Source of the DNA: ZC4RG20 sp963782445
GTDB lineage: Bacteria; Pseudomonadota; Gammaproteobacteria; Steroidobacterales; Rariloculaceae
Direction of reading: 5' to 3'
Assembly: GCA_963782445.1 (NCBI GenBank)
Contig: CAWAJM010000001.1
Location: forward strand, 806,001-870,000
DNA length: 64,000 bases
A program made the position numbers and the translations under genes. The notes under the pieces were generated by a model. That model had not been told where the DNA came from, made no database searches, and worked only from the letters and a program-made list of their open reading frames with translations. This document shows, one piece after another, positions 42,511 through 51,781 of this stretch (positions within the stretch are counted from its first letter, which is position 1; each line of letters starts with the position of its first letter).

Positions 42511-42931
42511 CCAACTTTCCCGTTCTCATGGCGAATTCGATGCGGCTCATTGTATAGGGTGCCGGGCCGCGCGCAATGGAGCGATTGTAGCCCGGAAGTT
42601 CCCGGCCGCCGCCTGTTGCCACGGGCAGCGGCCGTCGCGGCAGGCGCTTACGTTGGAATCTTGAGGCGGAATCTCGCGCATGGCGTTCATCTGAAAAGGT
42701 CTTTCGGCAGAACAGCTACTTGCGGGTTATTCGATGAATGGGCATGAAGATTGGCGGTCTCGGCCGGTGCCTCGGGAAGGTGACCGATGCCCCCGTCCGA
42801 GACGAGCTCGGGACGCGTCTTTCGGGCGCCGTCGCGGTCTCGGGCTGGGTCGTGCCGGTTGGACTACTTCGCCGAATCCACGTACGCTCAAGCCACTTTC
42901 GCAGAGAACGATGTAGGGCTTCCGATCTGAC
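42511..42931. other. Gap without a supported gene
   Basis: About 420 bases between divergent genes (YceI and the MTHFR-like gene). I looked for a methionine-related riboswitch (SAM, SAH or cobalamin types) before the MTHFR gene and recognised none. Short frames exist but lack ribosome sites and family features. Promoters for both genes must lie here. Confidence 0.5.
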
Positions 42932-43831
42932 ATGACGCTGCAACAGCGAATCCACGAAGGCCGTTTCGTGCTGACGGCCGAAATCGTGCCGCCGCTCTCG
43001 GGGGGCAAAGAAGCGCTGCTGGCCGAGGCCGCACTGCTGCGCGGCAAGGTGCACGCCATCAACGTGACGGATGCGGCGGCGGGCCGCACGACGATGTCGA
43101 GCTTCGCGGCGGCCGCGTTGCTCGCCGCCGAAGGCTACGAGCCGATCCTCCAGGTTACGTGCCGCGACCGCAACCGCATCGCGCTCGCCGGCGATCTGCT
43201 CGGCGCGGCCGCTCAGGGCGTGCGCAACGTGCTTGTGCTCAAGGGCGACGACCCGAAGGGCGGCGATCAGCCGGAAGCGACGCCGGTATTCGATCTCGAT
43301 TCCGTGCAGCTCATCAAGCTCGCTCACGACATGGGGCAGAGCGGCACCCTCCCGTCGGGGCGCAAGATCGAGCAGCCGCCGCAGCTTTTTCTGGGCGGCG
43401 CAGACGTGCCGCGCCGGCCGGATGCGAAGTGGAGCTCGGGCGGCCTCAAGGCCAAGATCGAGGCGGGTGCCGGCTTCGTGCAGACGCAGTTCGGCTACGA
43501 TCTCGACGTAGTCGCGGCCTACGTCGGTCGTCTGCTCGAGGAGGGTCTCGCGCAGCAGGCCGGGCTCATCATCGGCATCGGGCCGATCCGGTCAGCCAAA
43601 TCGGCGCGGTGGATGAACGAGAATCTGTTTGGCGTGCACGTGCCCGATGCCGTCATCGAGCGGCTCGAGGAGGCCGACGACCAGGCCGCCGAGGGCCGGC
43701 GCATCTGCGCCGAGCTCATCGCGGGGCTGAGCAAAATCGAAGGCGTCGCCGGCGCCCACATCATGGCCCCGGCGCAGCGTCCGGACGCGATCGCGGCCGT
43801 GATCGAGGCGTTGCCGGCCGGCTTCGCCTAG
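42932..43831 (+). CDS. Methylenetetrahydrofolate reductase family protein
   Basis: FAD-dependent TIM barrel, 299 residues (E. coli MetF 296), linking methylene-THF and methyl-THF. Blocks: FVLTAEIVPPLSGGKEALL with the conserved Glu, HAINVTDAAAGRTTMSSFAA, PILQVTCRDRNRIALAGDLL, GVRNVLVLKGDDPKGGDQP, GAGFVQTQFGYDLDVVAAYV and GLIIGIGPIRSAKSARWMNE. The wording is of the non-MetF branch, seen also near corrinoid and aromatic demethylation systems, so it could run in the oxidative direction on methyl-THF from O-demethylation. That is inference. The ATG has no clear Shine-Dalgarno. The next gene begins 73 bases later on the same strand. Confidence 0.85.
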   Translation: MTLQQRIHEGRFVLTAEIVPPLSGGKEALLAEAALLRGKVHAINVTDAAAGRTTMSSFAAAALLAAEGYEPILQVTCRDRNRIALAGDLLGAAAQGVRNVLVLKGDDPKGGDQPEATPVFDLDSVQLIKLAHDMGQSGTLPSGRKIEQPPQLFLGGADVPRRPDAKWSSGGLKAKIEAGAGFVQTQFGYDLDVVAAYVGRLLEEGLAQQAGLIIGIGPIRSAKSARWMNENLFGVHVPDAVIERLEEADDQAAEGRRICAELIAGLSKIEGVAGAHIMAPAQRPDAIAAVIEALPAGFA

Positions 43832-43904
43832 GCGTCCATCCGGGCAGGGACGCGCTCGCTAACGATCGAAGGCCTTGTTCGCGTTCGTTTCGGGGGAGAC
43901 GACG

Positions 43905-44795
43905 ATGAAGTGGTGGCTGGGAATTTTGGGCTTGGCGGTGCTCGGCACGGCTTTCGGCCAGTCGGCGAAGTTCGACAAGCAGGCCATGATCGCGATGGGC
44001 GAGGCGCACGCGACGGCCTGGGACCTCTATCAGACGCTCAAGGCCAAGGCGCACGGCGGACAGCCCCTGTCCGCGGACGACATGCCGGACTGGACCGGGC
44101 TTTGGACGCGCAAGGGGCCGCCGCTCTACGACCCGGATCAGACGTTCGATCAGCTCACGACGGCGAAGCTCAAGCCGGCCGCGCTCGCGGAGCTAAAAGC
44201 CCGGCGCGAGCGCCTCAAGGAAGGCATCGAGTACGACCCGATCACCGACTGCAGCCCGCCCGGTTTCCCGCGCTGGCTCGCGATCCCGTTCCTGCGCGAG
44301 TTCATCGTGACGCCCAAGGAAACGTGGATGACGTCGGAGACGGTCAACAACATCCGCCGCATCTACACGGACGGGCGCGGGCACACGCCCAAGGCGGACG
44401 CCTATCCGCTCTGGTACGGCGACTCGATCGGCTTCTGGGACGGGCACAAGCTCGTCGTGCATACGAGCCAACTGCGCGCGAATATCTTCCACCGCAACGA
44501 TCCGAAGTTCTCGAACAAGATCGAGACGGTCGAGATCTGGCAGAAGCTCGGTCCCGACACGATCGTCGTCGACGCCTGGGCCTACGATCCGGAGACGCTC
44601 GAGGCGCCCTGGTTCGTCCGGGACACTTACAAGCGCGTACCGAACCCGAACAAGGAGCTGCGCATCCGTTACTGGGATTGTCACGAGAATCCGAACAACG
44701 ACGTGGTCCAGACGGAGAATGGCGGCTCCGAGTTCAAGAACTTCACGTTTACCCATTCGGACGACGCCCATCCTCCGGAGCCGGTGGCGAAGTAG
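43905..44795 (+). CDS. Secreted module B-like protein, divergent copy
   Basis: 296 residues from ATG 43905 (GGGGGAG eight bases upstream). Signal peptide (MKWWLGILGLAVLGTAFGQ). It keeps a shifted set of the B blocks: DDMPDWTGLWTRKGPPL, ITDCSPPGFPRWL (first Cys), NNIRRIYTDGRGHTPKADAY, LWYGDSIGFWDGHKLVVHTS, ETVEIWQKLGPDTIVVDAWA and the C-terminal RYWDCHENPNND (second Cys). The DPGAYTKPW block is lost and the middle is helical and Lys/Arg-rich (LKARRERLKEGIEYD). Without a module A neighbour it may work alone or with another copy. It lies upstream of a PQQ dehydrogenase. Confidence 0.75.
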   Translation: MKWWLGILGLAVLGTAFGQSAKFDKQAMIAMGEAHATAWDLYQTLKAKAHGGQPLSADDMPDWTGLWTRKGPPLYDPDQTFDQLTTAKLKPAALAELKARRERLKEGIEYDPITDCSPPGFPRWLAIPFLREFIVTPKETWMTSETVNNIRRIYTDGRGHTPKADAYPLWYGDSIGFWDGHKLVVHTSQLRANIFHRNDPKFSNKIETVEIWQKLGPDTIVVDAWAYDPETLEAPWFVRDTYKRVPNPNKELRIRYWDCHENPNNDVVQTENGGSEFKNFTFTHSDDAHPPEPVAK

Positions 44796-44818
44796 AGACC
44801 GCCACAATAACCGTCCAC

Positions 44819-44886
44819 GGGGGCAGGGTGGCGCGCCATCCCTGGCGCACGCTCCCGACACCGCCCGTAGCCAAGCCTGAAGCTGG
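44819..44886. repeat. Dispersed palindromic repeat, copy 2 (partial)
   Basis: Matches the inner stem and right arm of the repeat at 21198: GCGCC (44833-44837) pairs with GGCGC (44844-44848), followed by ACGCTCCCGACACCGCCC and a degenerate CC(A/G)AGCCTGAAGC tail. The left outer arm and the CGGAATACCCATCCAT part are missing. It sits between the module B-like gene and the PQQ dehydrogenase gene. Confidence 0.75.
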
Positions 44887-44969
44887 ATGCGCGCCGAGGG
44901 CGGCCGGTGGACCCTCCGTCGTTTCGGCGTCAGAATCAGCGACCCAGTCCGTCGAAGTCGGGAACCACG

Positions 44970-47117
44970 ATGCGAGCTACACACGCGCCCATGCCCGCGG
45001 TCCTCGTCCTATTGCTCGCAGGCTGCGCATGGCCCGCCGCGCGGCTCGAGGCGCAGGCGCCGGAGGCCACTGCGTCGGGCCCCGCGGCCGTCGCGCCGGC
45101 GCCGGCATTCGCGGGCAACGCGCTCGTCGCGCCCCCCGTCGACGCCTGGCCCACGAACGGCGGCAACGTCTACAACCAGCGCTACTCGCCGCTGGCGGAG
45201 ATCGATCGCGGCAACGTGAGCCGGCTGCGCGGCGTGTGGCGGACCCACCTCGGCGGCTCGGGTCTCGCGGCCAAGTATTCCGGCGAGGCGCAGCCCATCG
45301 TCTACGACGGGGTCGTCTATGTCTCGACGGGCGCCGACGACGTTTTCGCGCTCAGCGTCGCGACGGGCGCCGTGCTCTGGCGCTACGAGGCTCACCTCGA
45401 TCCGGACCTGACTTCCGTCTGCTGCGGCTGGGACAATCGCGGCATCGCGCTCGGCGGCGGCAAGGTCTATGTCGGCCAGCTCGACGGACGCCTCGTCGCG
45501 CTCGATCAGCGCACGGGCAAGCCCGTGTGGTCGGTGCAGGCAGGGCGTTGGCAGGACGGGTACTCGATCACGAGCGCCCCGCTTTATTACGACGGCGAAG
45601 TCGTGACGGGACTTGCCGGCGGCGAGCTCGGTATTCGCGGGCGCGTCGAAGCCTTCGACGCGGCGACGGGCAAGCCGCGCTGGACGTTCTACACGGTGCC
45701 GGGCCCCGGTCAGTTCGGCCACGACACCTGGCCCGCGGACACGGACGCGTGGCGCCACGGCGGCGGCCCCGTTTGGCAGACACCCGCGGTCGACCCCAAG
45801 CTCGGTCTCCTCTATTTCTCGACGGGTAACCCGGGGCCCGATTTCAACGGTGCCGTCCGTGCAGGCGATAATCTCTTCACCTCGTCCATCGTCGCGATCG
45901 AGGCGAAGACGGGCAAGTACCGCTGGCACTTCCAGCAGGTCCACCACGACATTTGGGACTACGACTCGCCGAATCCCGTCGTGCTGTTCGACGCGAAGAT
46001 CGGCGGACGCTTGCGCCACGGCATCGCCGAAGTATCGAAGACGGGCTGGGCCTATATCCTCGACCGCGCGACGGGCAAGCCGCTGCTCGGCATCGACGAG
46101 CGGCGCGTGCCGCAGCTCGCCAAGCAGGCAACGGCGCGCACGCAGCCGTACCCGCGCGGCGACGCGATCGTTCCGCAGGCCGTCGATATTCCGCCCGAAA
46201 ACTTCAAGCTCGTGAACGGCGGCCGAATCTTCACGCCTTACGTCGGCGACGCCGGCACGATCGTGAGCCCGAGCCTGTACGGCGGCGCCAATTGGCCGCC
46301 CAGCGCTTACGATCCCGCTCGGCATCGGCTTTTCGTCTGCGCTTCGGACCTGCCCGGCAACTACATCGGCGGCGACCGGGACTTCGACGGGCCTGTGCCC
46401 GGCAAGAGCTACGAGGGCGGTGTCGTCGGGTTCGCGCCGCTGCCCAGGGTCGGTATTTTCGCCGCGCTCGACATAACGACGAATCGACTCGTCTGGCGCT
46501 ACCGCTGGCGCGACCAGTGCTACAGCGGCGCGGTCGCCACGGCCGGCGGCCTCGTGTTCGTCGGCCGCAACGACGGCCGCTTGACGGCGCTCGATGCGGA
46601 TACGGGCCGCACGCTCTGGGGGTTCCAGACCGGTGCGGGCGTCAACGCGCCGGCGAGCGTATTCCGCTACGAGGGCAAGGAGTATGTCGTCGTGCTTTCG
46701 GCCGGCAACGTGCTGATCGGATCGGCGCACGGCGACAGCGTCTGGCTTTTCGGGCTCGACGGCCCGCTCGGTCCCGCCGAGCCGAACGACACGTCGGCAA
46801 CGAAGGCAGACGCGGCCGCCGCCTCGGGCGCGGCCGAAACCAGCGCGGATGCCGCCGTGCCCAAGGACCCGGCCGCGGCGATAGCGGCCGGGCGCGAAAT
46901 CTACACGAGCACGTGCGTGCCCTGCCACGGCGCGGACGGACTCGGCGGCCACGGCGGCGGCGCGCCGCTCGACGGCGTCGCGGACGTCGACACGGCCGCC
47001 AAGACGGTCGAGGCGGGCCGCAACTCGATGCCGGCCTTCGGCAGCTCGCTGACGCCCGAGCAGATCAGGGACGTCGCGAGCTATGTCGTGAAGGGACTGT
47101 TCGGAGTCCATCGGTAG
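44970..47117 (+). CDS. PQQ-dependent dehydrogenase with C-terminal cytochrome c domain
   Basis: Type II quinohaemoprotein alcohol dehydrogenase family; periplasmic. 715 residues from ATG 44970. The signal peptide ends in a lipobox-like LLLAGC, so it may be a lipoprotein. Eight-bladed propeller repeats include WPTNGGNVYNQRYSPLAEID, SVCCGWDNRGIALGGG (vicinal disulphide over PQQ), WRHGGGPVWQTPAVDPKLGL, STGNPGPDFNG (metal-ligand Asn) and WHFQQVHHDIWDYDSPNPVV (catalytic Asp region). After an Ala-rich linker, the last 90 residues hold a haem c (STCVPCHGADGLGG, with MPAF as axial Met). It oxidises an alcohol and passes electrons to its own haem. Substrate not inferable. The MFS gene follows by seven bases. 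Confidence 0.93.
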   Translation: MRATHAPMPAVLVLLLAGCAWPAARLEAQAPEATASGPAAVAPAPAFAGNALVAPPVDAWPTNGGNVYNQRYSPLAEIDRGNVSRLRGVWRTHLGGSGLAAKYSGEAQPIVYDGVVYVSTGADDVFALSVATGAVLWRYEAHLDPDLTSVCCGWDNRGIALGGGKVYVGQLDGRLVALDQRTGKPVWSVQAGRWQDGYSITSAPLYYDGEVVTGLAGGELGIRGRVEAFDAATGKPRWTFYTVPGPGQFGHDTWPADTDAWRHGGGPVWQTPAVDPKLGLLYFSTGNPGPDFNGAVRAGDNLFTSSIVAIEAKTGKYRWHFQQVHHDIWDYDSPNPVVLFDAKIGGRLRHGIAEVSKTGWAYILDRATGKPLLGIDERRVPQLAKQATARTQPYPRGDAIVPQAVDIPPENFKLVNGGRIFTPYVGDAGTIVSPSLYGGANWPPSAYDPARHRLFVCASDLPGNYIGGDRDFDGPVPGKSYEGGVVGFAPLPRVGIFAALDITTNRLVWRYRWRDQCYSGAVATAGGLVFVGRNDGRLTALDADTGRTLWGFQTGAGVNAPASVFRYEGKEYVVVLSAGNVLIGSAHGDSVWLFGLDGPLGPAEPNDTSATKADAAAASGAAETSADAAVPKDPAAAIAAGREIYTSTCVPCHGADGLGGHGGGAPLDGVADVDTAAKTVEAGRNSMPAFGSSLTPEQIRDVASYVVKGLFGVHR

Positions 47118-47124
47118 GTAGGGA

Positions 47125-48405
47125 ATGAACGGCGAAAGGGCGACTGCGGTGAGCCGCGCACAATACATCAGCACGGCCGGCACGACCGTGCCGTACGGGT
47201 TCATCGTCTTTATCGGTGCGCTCGTGGCGCTCGGGCCCGTGAGCCTCGATGCCTATCTGCCCGCCATGCCCGTCATGGCCAAGGCCTTCGGCGTCAGCAT
47301 CGTCGAGCTCAACAACACGATCAGCACCTACCTCGTGGGCTACGGGCTCGGCCAGTTCTTCGGCGGTGCGTTCTCCGATCAGATCGGCCGCAAGCGCATC
47401 GGTCTGATCGGGCTCGCGGTGTTCATGGCCGCCGCGGCGGCGATCGCGTTCGCCGCGAATACGATCACGCAGGTGCAGTGGCTCAGGTTCGTTCAGGCCA
47501 TCGGCGGCGGCTTCTCGACCGTGATCTGCATGGCGTCCGTGCGCGACGTTTATCCGCTCGATCAGCTCGGCCGGCGTTTCGCCACGGTCACGATGATCAT
47601 GCTCACGTCGCCGCTCGTCGCGCCCGGCGTCGGCGCCTTCCTGGCCGTGAATTTCGGCTGGCACACTATCTTCATCGCGAAGACGTTCTATGCGGCGGCG
47701 CTGCTCGCGATCTATGTCTTCGCCATTCCCGAGACGCGCGGCGGCAATTGGAGCGACCTCTCGGTGCGCTCGACGCTCGTGCAATGCGCCGGTGTCGTGA
47801 CGCGGCGCATCGACGGCCGGCGGCTGCCGATCCGCTACGCCGTGGCCATGGCGCTGTCCGCGAGCGTGTTCATGACGTTTCTGACGAACGCCTCGTTCAT
47901 CTACGAGCAGTACTTCCGCGTCACGCCCGCGGAGTTCCCGGTTTTCTTCGGCCTCAACGTGCTCGGCATGATGTCGATGAATTTCTTCAGCATGAAGCGC
48001 CTGCACGCCGACAACGCGGGCAAGTTCTTCCGCCGCGGGCTGCTCGTGCAGGGGGCCGCCTGCGCGACGCTGCTGGCTGTCGTCGTGCTCGGCATCGATT
48101 CACTGTGGACCGTCGTGCCGCCGCTCGTGATCATCGTTGCGACGATGGGGGTCGTCGGGCCCGCGGGCTCCGCGCGCTACATGAGTTACTTCCACAAGCT
48201 CGCCGGCAGCGCGTCCTCGACCTACACGACGATGATGTTCTCGGGCGGGGCCGCGCTCGGCGCCTTGAGCGGCGTCTTCTTCAACCGCACGCTCATGCCG
48301 ATCGCTGTCATCATGGCCGCGGCGAGCGTCACGGCCAATCTGCTCGCACGCTCGATTCCGGTCGAGCACGCCATGGTCCCGGCCGAGGAGACGGGCGCGG
48401 CCTGA
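47125..48405 (+). CDS. MFS transporter, Bcr/CflA drug-efflux type
   Basis: 426 residues, twelve helices. The N-terminal half has YGFIVFIGALVALGPVSLDA then YLPAMPVMAKAFGVS, typical of Bcr/CflA, and GQFFGGAFSDQIGRKRIGLI (MFS motif A). The helix 4-5 block RFVQAIGGGFSTVICMASVR then DVYP matches the drug:H+ antiporter-1 motif. It may expel antibiotics or an aromatic intermediate. Seven bases after the PQQ dehydrogenase and 70 before ligJ: likely an operon, so a role in uptake or export of the pathway's aromatic substrates is plausible but unproven. Confidence 0.9.
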   Translation: MNGERATAVSRAQYISTAGTTVPYGFIVFIGALVALGPVSLDAYLPAMPVMAKAFGVSIVELNNTISTYLVGYGLGQFFGGAFSDQIGRKRIGLIGLAVFMAAAAAIAFAANTITQVQWLRFVQAIGGGFSTVICMASVRDVYPLDQLGRRFATVTMIMLTSPLVAPGVGAFLAVNFGWHTIFIAKTFYAAALLAIYVFAIPETRGGNWSDLSVRSTLVQCAGVVTRRIDGRRLPIRYAVAMALSASVFMTFLTNASFIYEQYFRVTPAEFPVFFGLNVLGMMSMNFFSMKRLHADNAGKFFRRGLLVQGAACATLLAVVVLGIDSLWTVVPPLVIIVATMGVVGPAGSARYMSYFHKLAGSASSTYTTMMFSGGAALGALSGVFFNRTLMPIAVIMAAASVTANLLARSIPVEHAMVPAEETGAA

Positions 48406-48475
48406 GCGATGGTAGACTGGCCCGGGTTCGGCGCCTTCGGCTCGGACGCGGACGATCAACGGAGCGAACAAGAAC

Positions 48476-49501
48476 ATGATCATCGACTGCCACGGTCACT
48501 ATACGACGGCACCCAAGGAACTCGGCGATTACCGGGAGCGGCAGAAGGCCGAGCTCGCCAAGGACCCGAATCATCAGGCCGCGAAGGGCAAGCTCAACAT
48601 CACGGACGATCAGCTGCGCGAGAGCGTGGAGGGCGCGCAGCTCAAGCTGCAGCGCGAGCGCGGCACGGACGTGACGATATTTTCGCCGCGCGCGAGCTGG
48701 ATGGGCCACCACATCGGCAACGAGTCGACGAGCGTCGCCTGGAGCGCACACTGTAACGATCTCATCTACCGCCTCACGCAGCTGTATCCGAAGAACTTCG
48801 TCGGTGTCTGCCAGCTGCCGCAGTCGCCGGGCGCACCCATCGAGGGCTCCGTGCGCGAGCTCGAGCGCTGCGTGCTCGAGCTCGGCTTCGTGGGCTGCAA
48901 CCTGAATCCGGATCCGACGGGCGGCTTCTTCACGGGCCCGGGCCTCGGCGACCGCTATTGGTACCCGCTCTACGAGAAGATGTGCGAGCTCGAGGTACCC
49001 GCGATGATCCACGTGAGCGGCGCCTGTAATACGCCGTACTTTCAGACGACGGGGTCCTATTACCTCAGCGCGGACACGACGGCGTTCATGCAGTTCATGA
49101 CGACCGATATCTTCAAGGACTTTCCGGACATCAAGTTCATCGTGCCGCACGGCGGCGGCGCCGTGCCGTTCCACTGGGGCCGCTTCCGCGGCCTAGCCGA
49201 CATGCTGAAGCGGCCGCCGCTCGAGGAGTCGGTGCTCAACAACGTCTACTTCGATACCTGCGTCTACCACCAGCCCGGCATCGATTTGCTGCTCAAGGTC
49301 ATTCCGACCAAGAACATCCTGTTCGCCTCGGAGATGGTCGGGGCCGTGCGCGGTATCGATCCCGAGACGGGGCACTATTTCGATGATACGAAGCGCTACA
49401 TCGACGGTAATGCGGAAATCACCGACGCCGAGCGCAAGCAGATATTCGACGCCAATATCCGGCACGTCTACAAGCGCCTGCCGGCCGCGCTCGGCGCGTA
49501 G
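48476..49501 (+). CDS. ligJ: 4-Oxalomesaconate hydratase (LigJ-like)
   Basis: Amidohydrolase-superfamily hydratase that adds water to 4-oxalomesaconate in the protocatechuate 4,5-cleavage (also gallate) pathway; cytosolic, Zn-dependent. 341 residues, the same length as Sphingobium LigJ as I recall it, with near-identical blocks: MIIDCHGHYTTAPK (metal His6 and His8), TIFSPRASWMGHHIGN, LNPDPTGGFFTGPGLGDRYW, EVPAMIHVSGACNT, FIVPHGGGAVPFHWGRFRGL, NVYFDTCVYHQPGIDLL, ILFASEMVGAVRGIDPETG and DDTKRYIDG. The match is close enough to name the gene. The other pathway genes (ligAB, ligC, ligI, ligK) are not in the window. Confidence 0.9.
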   Translation: MIIDCHGHYTTAPKELGDYRERQKAELAKDPNHQAAKGKLNITDDQLRESVEGAQLKLQRERGTDVTIFSPRASWMGHHIGNESTSVAWSAHCNDLIYRLTQLYPKNFVGVCQLPQSPGAPIEGSVRELERCVLELGFVGCNLNPDPTGGFFTGPGLGDRYWYPLYEKMCELEVPAMIHVSGACNTPYFQTTGSYYLSADTTAFMQFMTTDIFKDFPDIKFIVPHGGGAVPFHWGRFRGLADMLKRPPLEESVLNNVYFDTCVYHQPGIDLLLKVIPTKNILFASEMVGAVRGIDPETGHYFDDTKRYIDGNAEITDAERKQIFDANIRHVYKRLPAALGA

Positions 49502-49555
49502 AGACGAGTGCCGCGGCCGCGGGGCCGAAGGTCGGCGCCGCGACGGGCTACGCGC

Positions 49556-50377
49556 GTGAGCTTCGACCCGGCAGCATACTTCGCCCGCATCGGCTACACG
49601 GGTCCGCGGGCCGCGTCGCTCGAGGTGCTGTCAGACCTGCACCGGCTGCACCCGGCCGCGATCGCGTTCGAGAATCTGACGACGCTGCTTGGCCTCACGC
49701 CCTCGCTCGACATCGATGCCATCGCCGAGAAAATGCTGCGCGCGGGCCGCGGCGGCTACTGCTTTGAGCACAACACGCTATTCGCGGCCGTGCTGCGCGC
49801 CCTTGGTTTCGAGGTCCGAGCGCTCGCGGCCCGCGTCCTCTGGGGCCGGCCCGAGGGTCCGCCGTCGGCCCGCACGCACATGCTGCTCGAGGTCGAGGCC
49901 GGGGGCCTCACGCACCTGGCCGACGTCGGCTTCGGCGGCCTGACCCTGACGGCGCCGCTCGCGCTTTCGCCCGGGCTCCCGCAGCCGACGCCGCACGAGC
50001 GCTTTCGCCTGCGCGACGGCGGCGGCGGGTTCGTTCTCGAGGCCGAGATCGAGCGGGCCTGGCGGCCGCTCTACTGGTTCGATCGGCACGTGCACCTCGA
50101 TGTCGATTTCGACGTGCTGAACCACTACGTCGCGACCCATGCGAGTTCGTCGTTTCCGAGGCGGCTCTATGCGGCGCGCGCGCTGCCGGACCGGCGCCTC
50201 GCGCTGCTCGACAACCGGCTCACGGTGCACGGGCGCGGCGCGGCGTCCCAGAGCCGCTCGCTGAACAGCGTGGCGGCACTGCGCATCGCGCTGGCGGAGG
50301 AGTTCGGCATTGCGCTGCCGGACGACGAAGGGCTCGACGGGGTGCTCTCGCGCGCGGCCGCCGGCCGAGGGTCTTGA
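49556..50377 (+). CDS. Arylamine N-acetyltransferase
   Basis: Acetyl-CoA-dependent acetylation of arylamines or hydrazines. 273 residues from GTG 49556, which opens directly into the conserved DPAAYFARIGYTG; a GTG at 49508 would add 16 arginine-rich residues. The Cys-His-Asp triad is complete: RGGYCFEHNTLFAAVL, SARTHMLLEVEAGG and HLADVGFGGLT. LHPAAIAFENLTTLLG is the other N-terminal signature. The C-terminal domain is present (RLTVHGRGAASQSRSLNSVA). It follows ligJ closely and so may act on an amine-bearing aromatic, but NATs are promiscuous. Confidence 0.92.
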   Translation: MSFDPAAYFARIGYTGPRAASLEVLSDLHRLHPAAIAFENLTTLLGLTPSLDIDAIAEKMLRAGRGGYCFEHNTLFAAVLRALGFEVRALAARVLWGRPEGPPSARTHMLLEVEAGGLTHLADVGFGGLTLTAPLALSPGLPQPTPHERFRLRDGGGGFVLEAEIERAWRPLYWFDRHVHLDVDFDVLNHYVATHASSSFPRRLYAARALPDRRLALLDNRLTVHGRGAASQSRSLNSVAALRIALAEEFGIALPDDEGLDGVLSRAAAGRGS

Positions 50378-50501
50378 TCCGTCGGCGGCCGCTTCCGGCG
50401 CTCGGTTGCGCGCCTTCGGGGCCGATCGCATACTGTGGCGCCTGTCGCCGGGCGCAGCGCTGCGGGCGGCCGTTTCCCGAAGTTATCCCCAAGGTGTCGC
50501 A

Positions 50502-51767
50502 GTGGCCGTAACACTCAGTCGATTCGCCCGTTCGCTGACCGTCGAAACGGCGTTCACGGTTCTCGGGCTCGCTAAGGCGCTCAAGGCCCGAGGCAAGGAC
50601 GTCGTCGAGCTCGAGATTGGTGACAGTCCTTTCGACAGCACGGCTTCCGCGCGCGCGGGGGGCGTCGCCGCCATCGAGGCGAATCAGTCGCACTATTGCC
50701 CCTCGCCCGGGATTCCCGAGTTTCGAGAGGCCGCGGCGGAATTCGTGCGGACGGAATTCGGTGTGCCGGCTGCGGCCGAGAATATCGTCGCGGGCCCCGG
50801 GGCCAAGGTCTTCGAGCAGTTCTTCTGCGAGGCCTTTCTGAACCCGAACGACGGCGTGCTCGTGTTCAGCCCGTATTTCCCGACCTATGTGCCGAACATC
50901 GAGCGGCGCGGGGCGAGGCCGGTCATGGCTCCGCTGCGGCAGACGAACGAGTTTCGTCCCGACGTGGCGGACATCGAGCGTTTTCTCAACGAAGATCCTT
51001 CGCCGCGCGCGATTTTTCTGAACTCCCCGCACAACCCGACGGGCGGCGTCGCCACCGAGGAGGATCTCGCGCGCATCGCCGAGCTCGTGCGCGGCCGGGA
51101 CGTCGCCGTATTCAGCGACGAGCCGTATTGCCACATGATCTGGCGCGGCTCGCACCACTCGATCCTGAGCCAGCCCGGCATGCTCGAGCAGTCGGTCGCG
51201 GCCTATACGTTCAGCAAGTCCTACAGCATGAGCGGGTGGCGACTCGGCTTTGCGGTGGCCTCGGCCGAGGTGGCGGACGTGATCGGCAAAATGGTCAATA
51301 CCACCCTGTCATGCACACCTCCGCTCGTGCAGCTGGCCGGCACCGCGGCACTGCGCAACGACAAGGCCGAGAGGCAGGCCGCGATGCAGCGGTTTCGCGA
51401 GAAGGTCGTGCTGTTGACCGAGGGCCTGAACCGAATCGAGGGTTTCCACGCGCTTGATCCGACGGCGACGTTTTACGTCTTTCCCAACGTCGCGCCCGTG
51501 TGCAACCGGCTCGGCGTTACGAGTCACGGGCTCGCGCTCTTCATGCTCGAAGCCGCCGACGACGAGTTCGGCATCGCCTGCCTCGGGGGCGAGTGCTTCG
51601 GCTCGGCCGGCGCGGGCTTCCTGCGGCTGAGCTGCGCGGAGCCGAACGAGCGGCTCGAGCGCGCGCTCGAGTTCCTGCCGGTCGCGATCTCGCGCCGAGA
51701 GCGCCTCGAGGCATGGCTCGACCGCAAGCCGCAGTACCGGCTGCGTGAAGCGTACGCGGTTCCTTAG
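50502..51767 (+). CDS. Class I/II aminotransferase (aspartate/aromatic type)
   Basis: PLP fold type I, 421 residues from GTG 50502 (AAGGTG five bases upstream). ELEIGDSPFDSTASARAGGV, SHYCPSPGIPEFREAAAEFV, IFLNSPHNPTGGVATEEDL (Asn), VFSDEPYCHMIW (Asp, Tyr), YTFSKSYSMSGWRLGFAVAS with the PLP Lys, and FLRLSCAEPNERLERALEF with the substrate-carboxylate Arg are in order. An N-terminal segment (AVTLSRFARSLTVETAFTVL) is typical of the AspC/pyruvate transaminase subfamily. Substrate unknown. Last gene of the plus-strand run, ending just before repeat copy 3. Confidence 0.93.
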   Translation: MAVTLSRFARSLTVETAFTVLGLAKALKARGKDVVELEIGDSPFDSTASARAGGVAAIEANQSHYCPSPGIPEFREAAAEFVRTEFGVPAAAENIVAGPGAKVFEQFFCEAFLNPNDGVLVFSPYFPTYVPNIERRGARPVMAPLRQTNEFRPDVADIERFLNEDPSPRAIFLNSPHNPTGGVATEEDLARIAELVRGRDVAVFSDEPYCHMIWRGSHHSILSQPGMLEQSVAAYTFSKSYSMSGWRLGFAVASAEVADVIGKMVNTTLSCTPPLVQLAGTAALRNDKAERQAAMQRFREKVVLLTEGLNRIEGFHALDPTATFYVFPNVAPVCNRLGVTSHGLALFMLEAADDEFGIACLGGECFGSAGAGFLRLSCAEPNERLERALEFLPVAISRRERLEAWLDRKPQYRLREAYAVP

Positions 51768-51781
51768 GTCATCGCGCGTCG

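Noticed and set aside
42511..42931. Possible SAM, SAH or cobalamin riboswitch before the MTHFR-like gene
   Set aside because: I could not match the conserved cores of any of these. A covariance-model search would be needed.
45009..47204. 731-codon minus-strand open frame
   Set aside because: Antisense to the PQQ dehydrogenase, whose motifs are all intact; the composition is that of a mirror frame.
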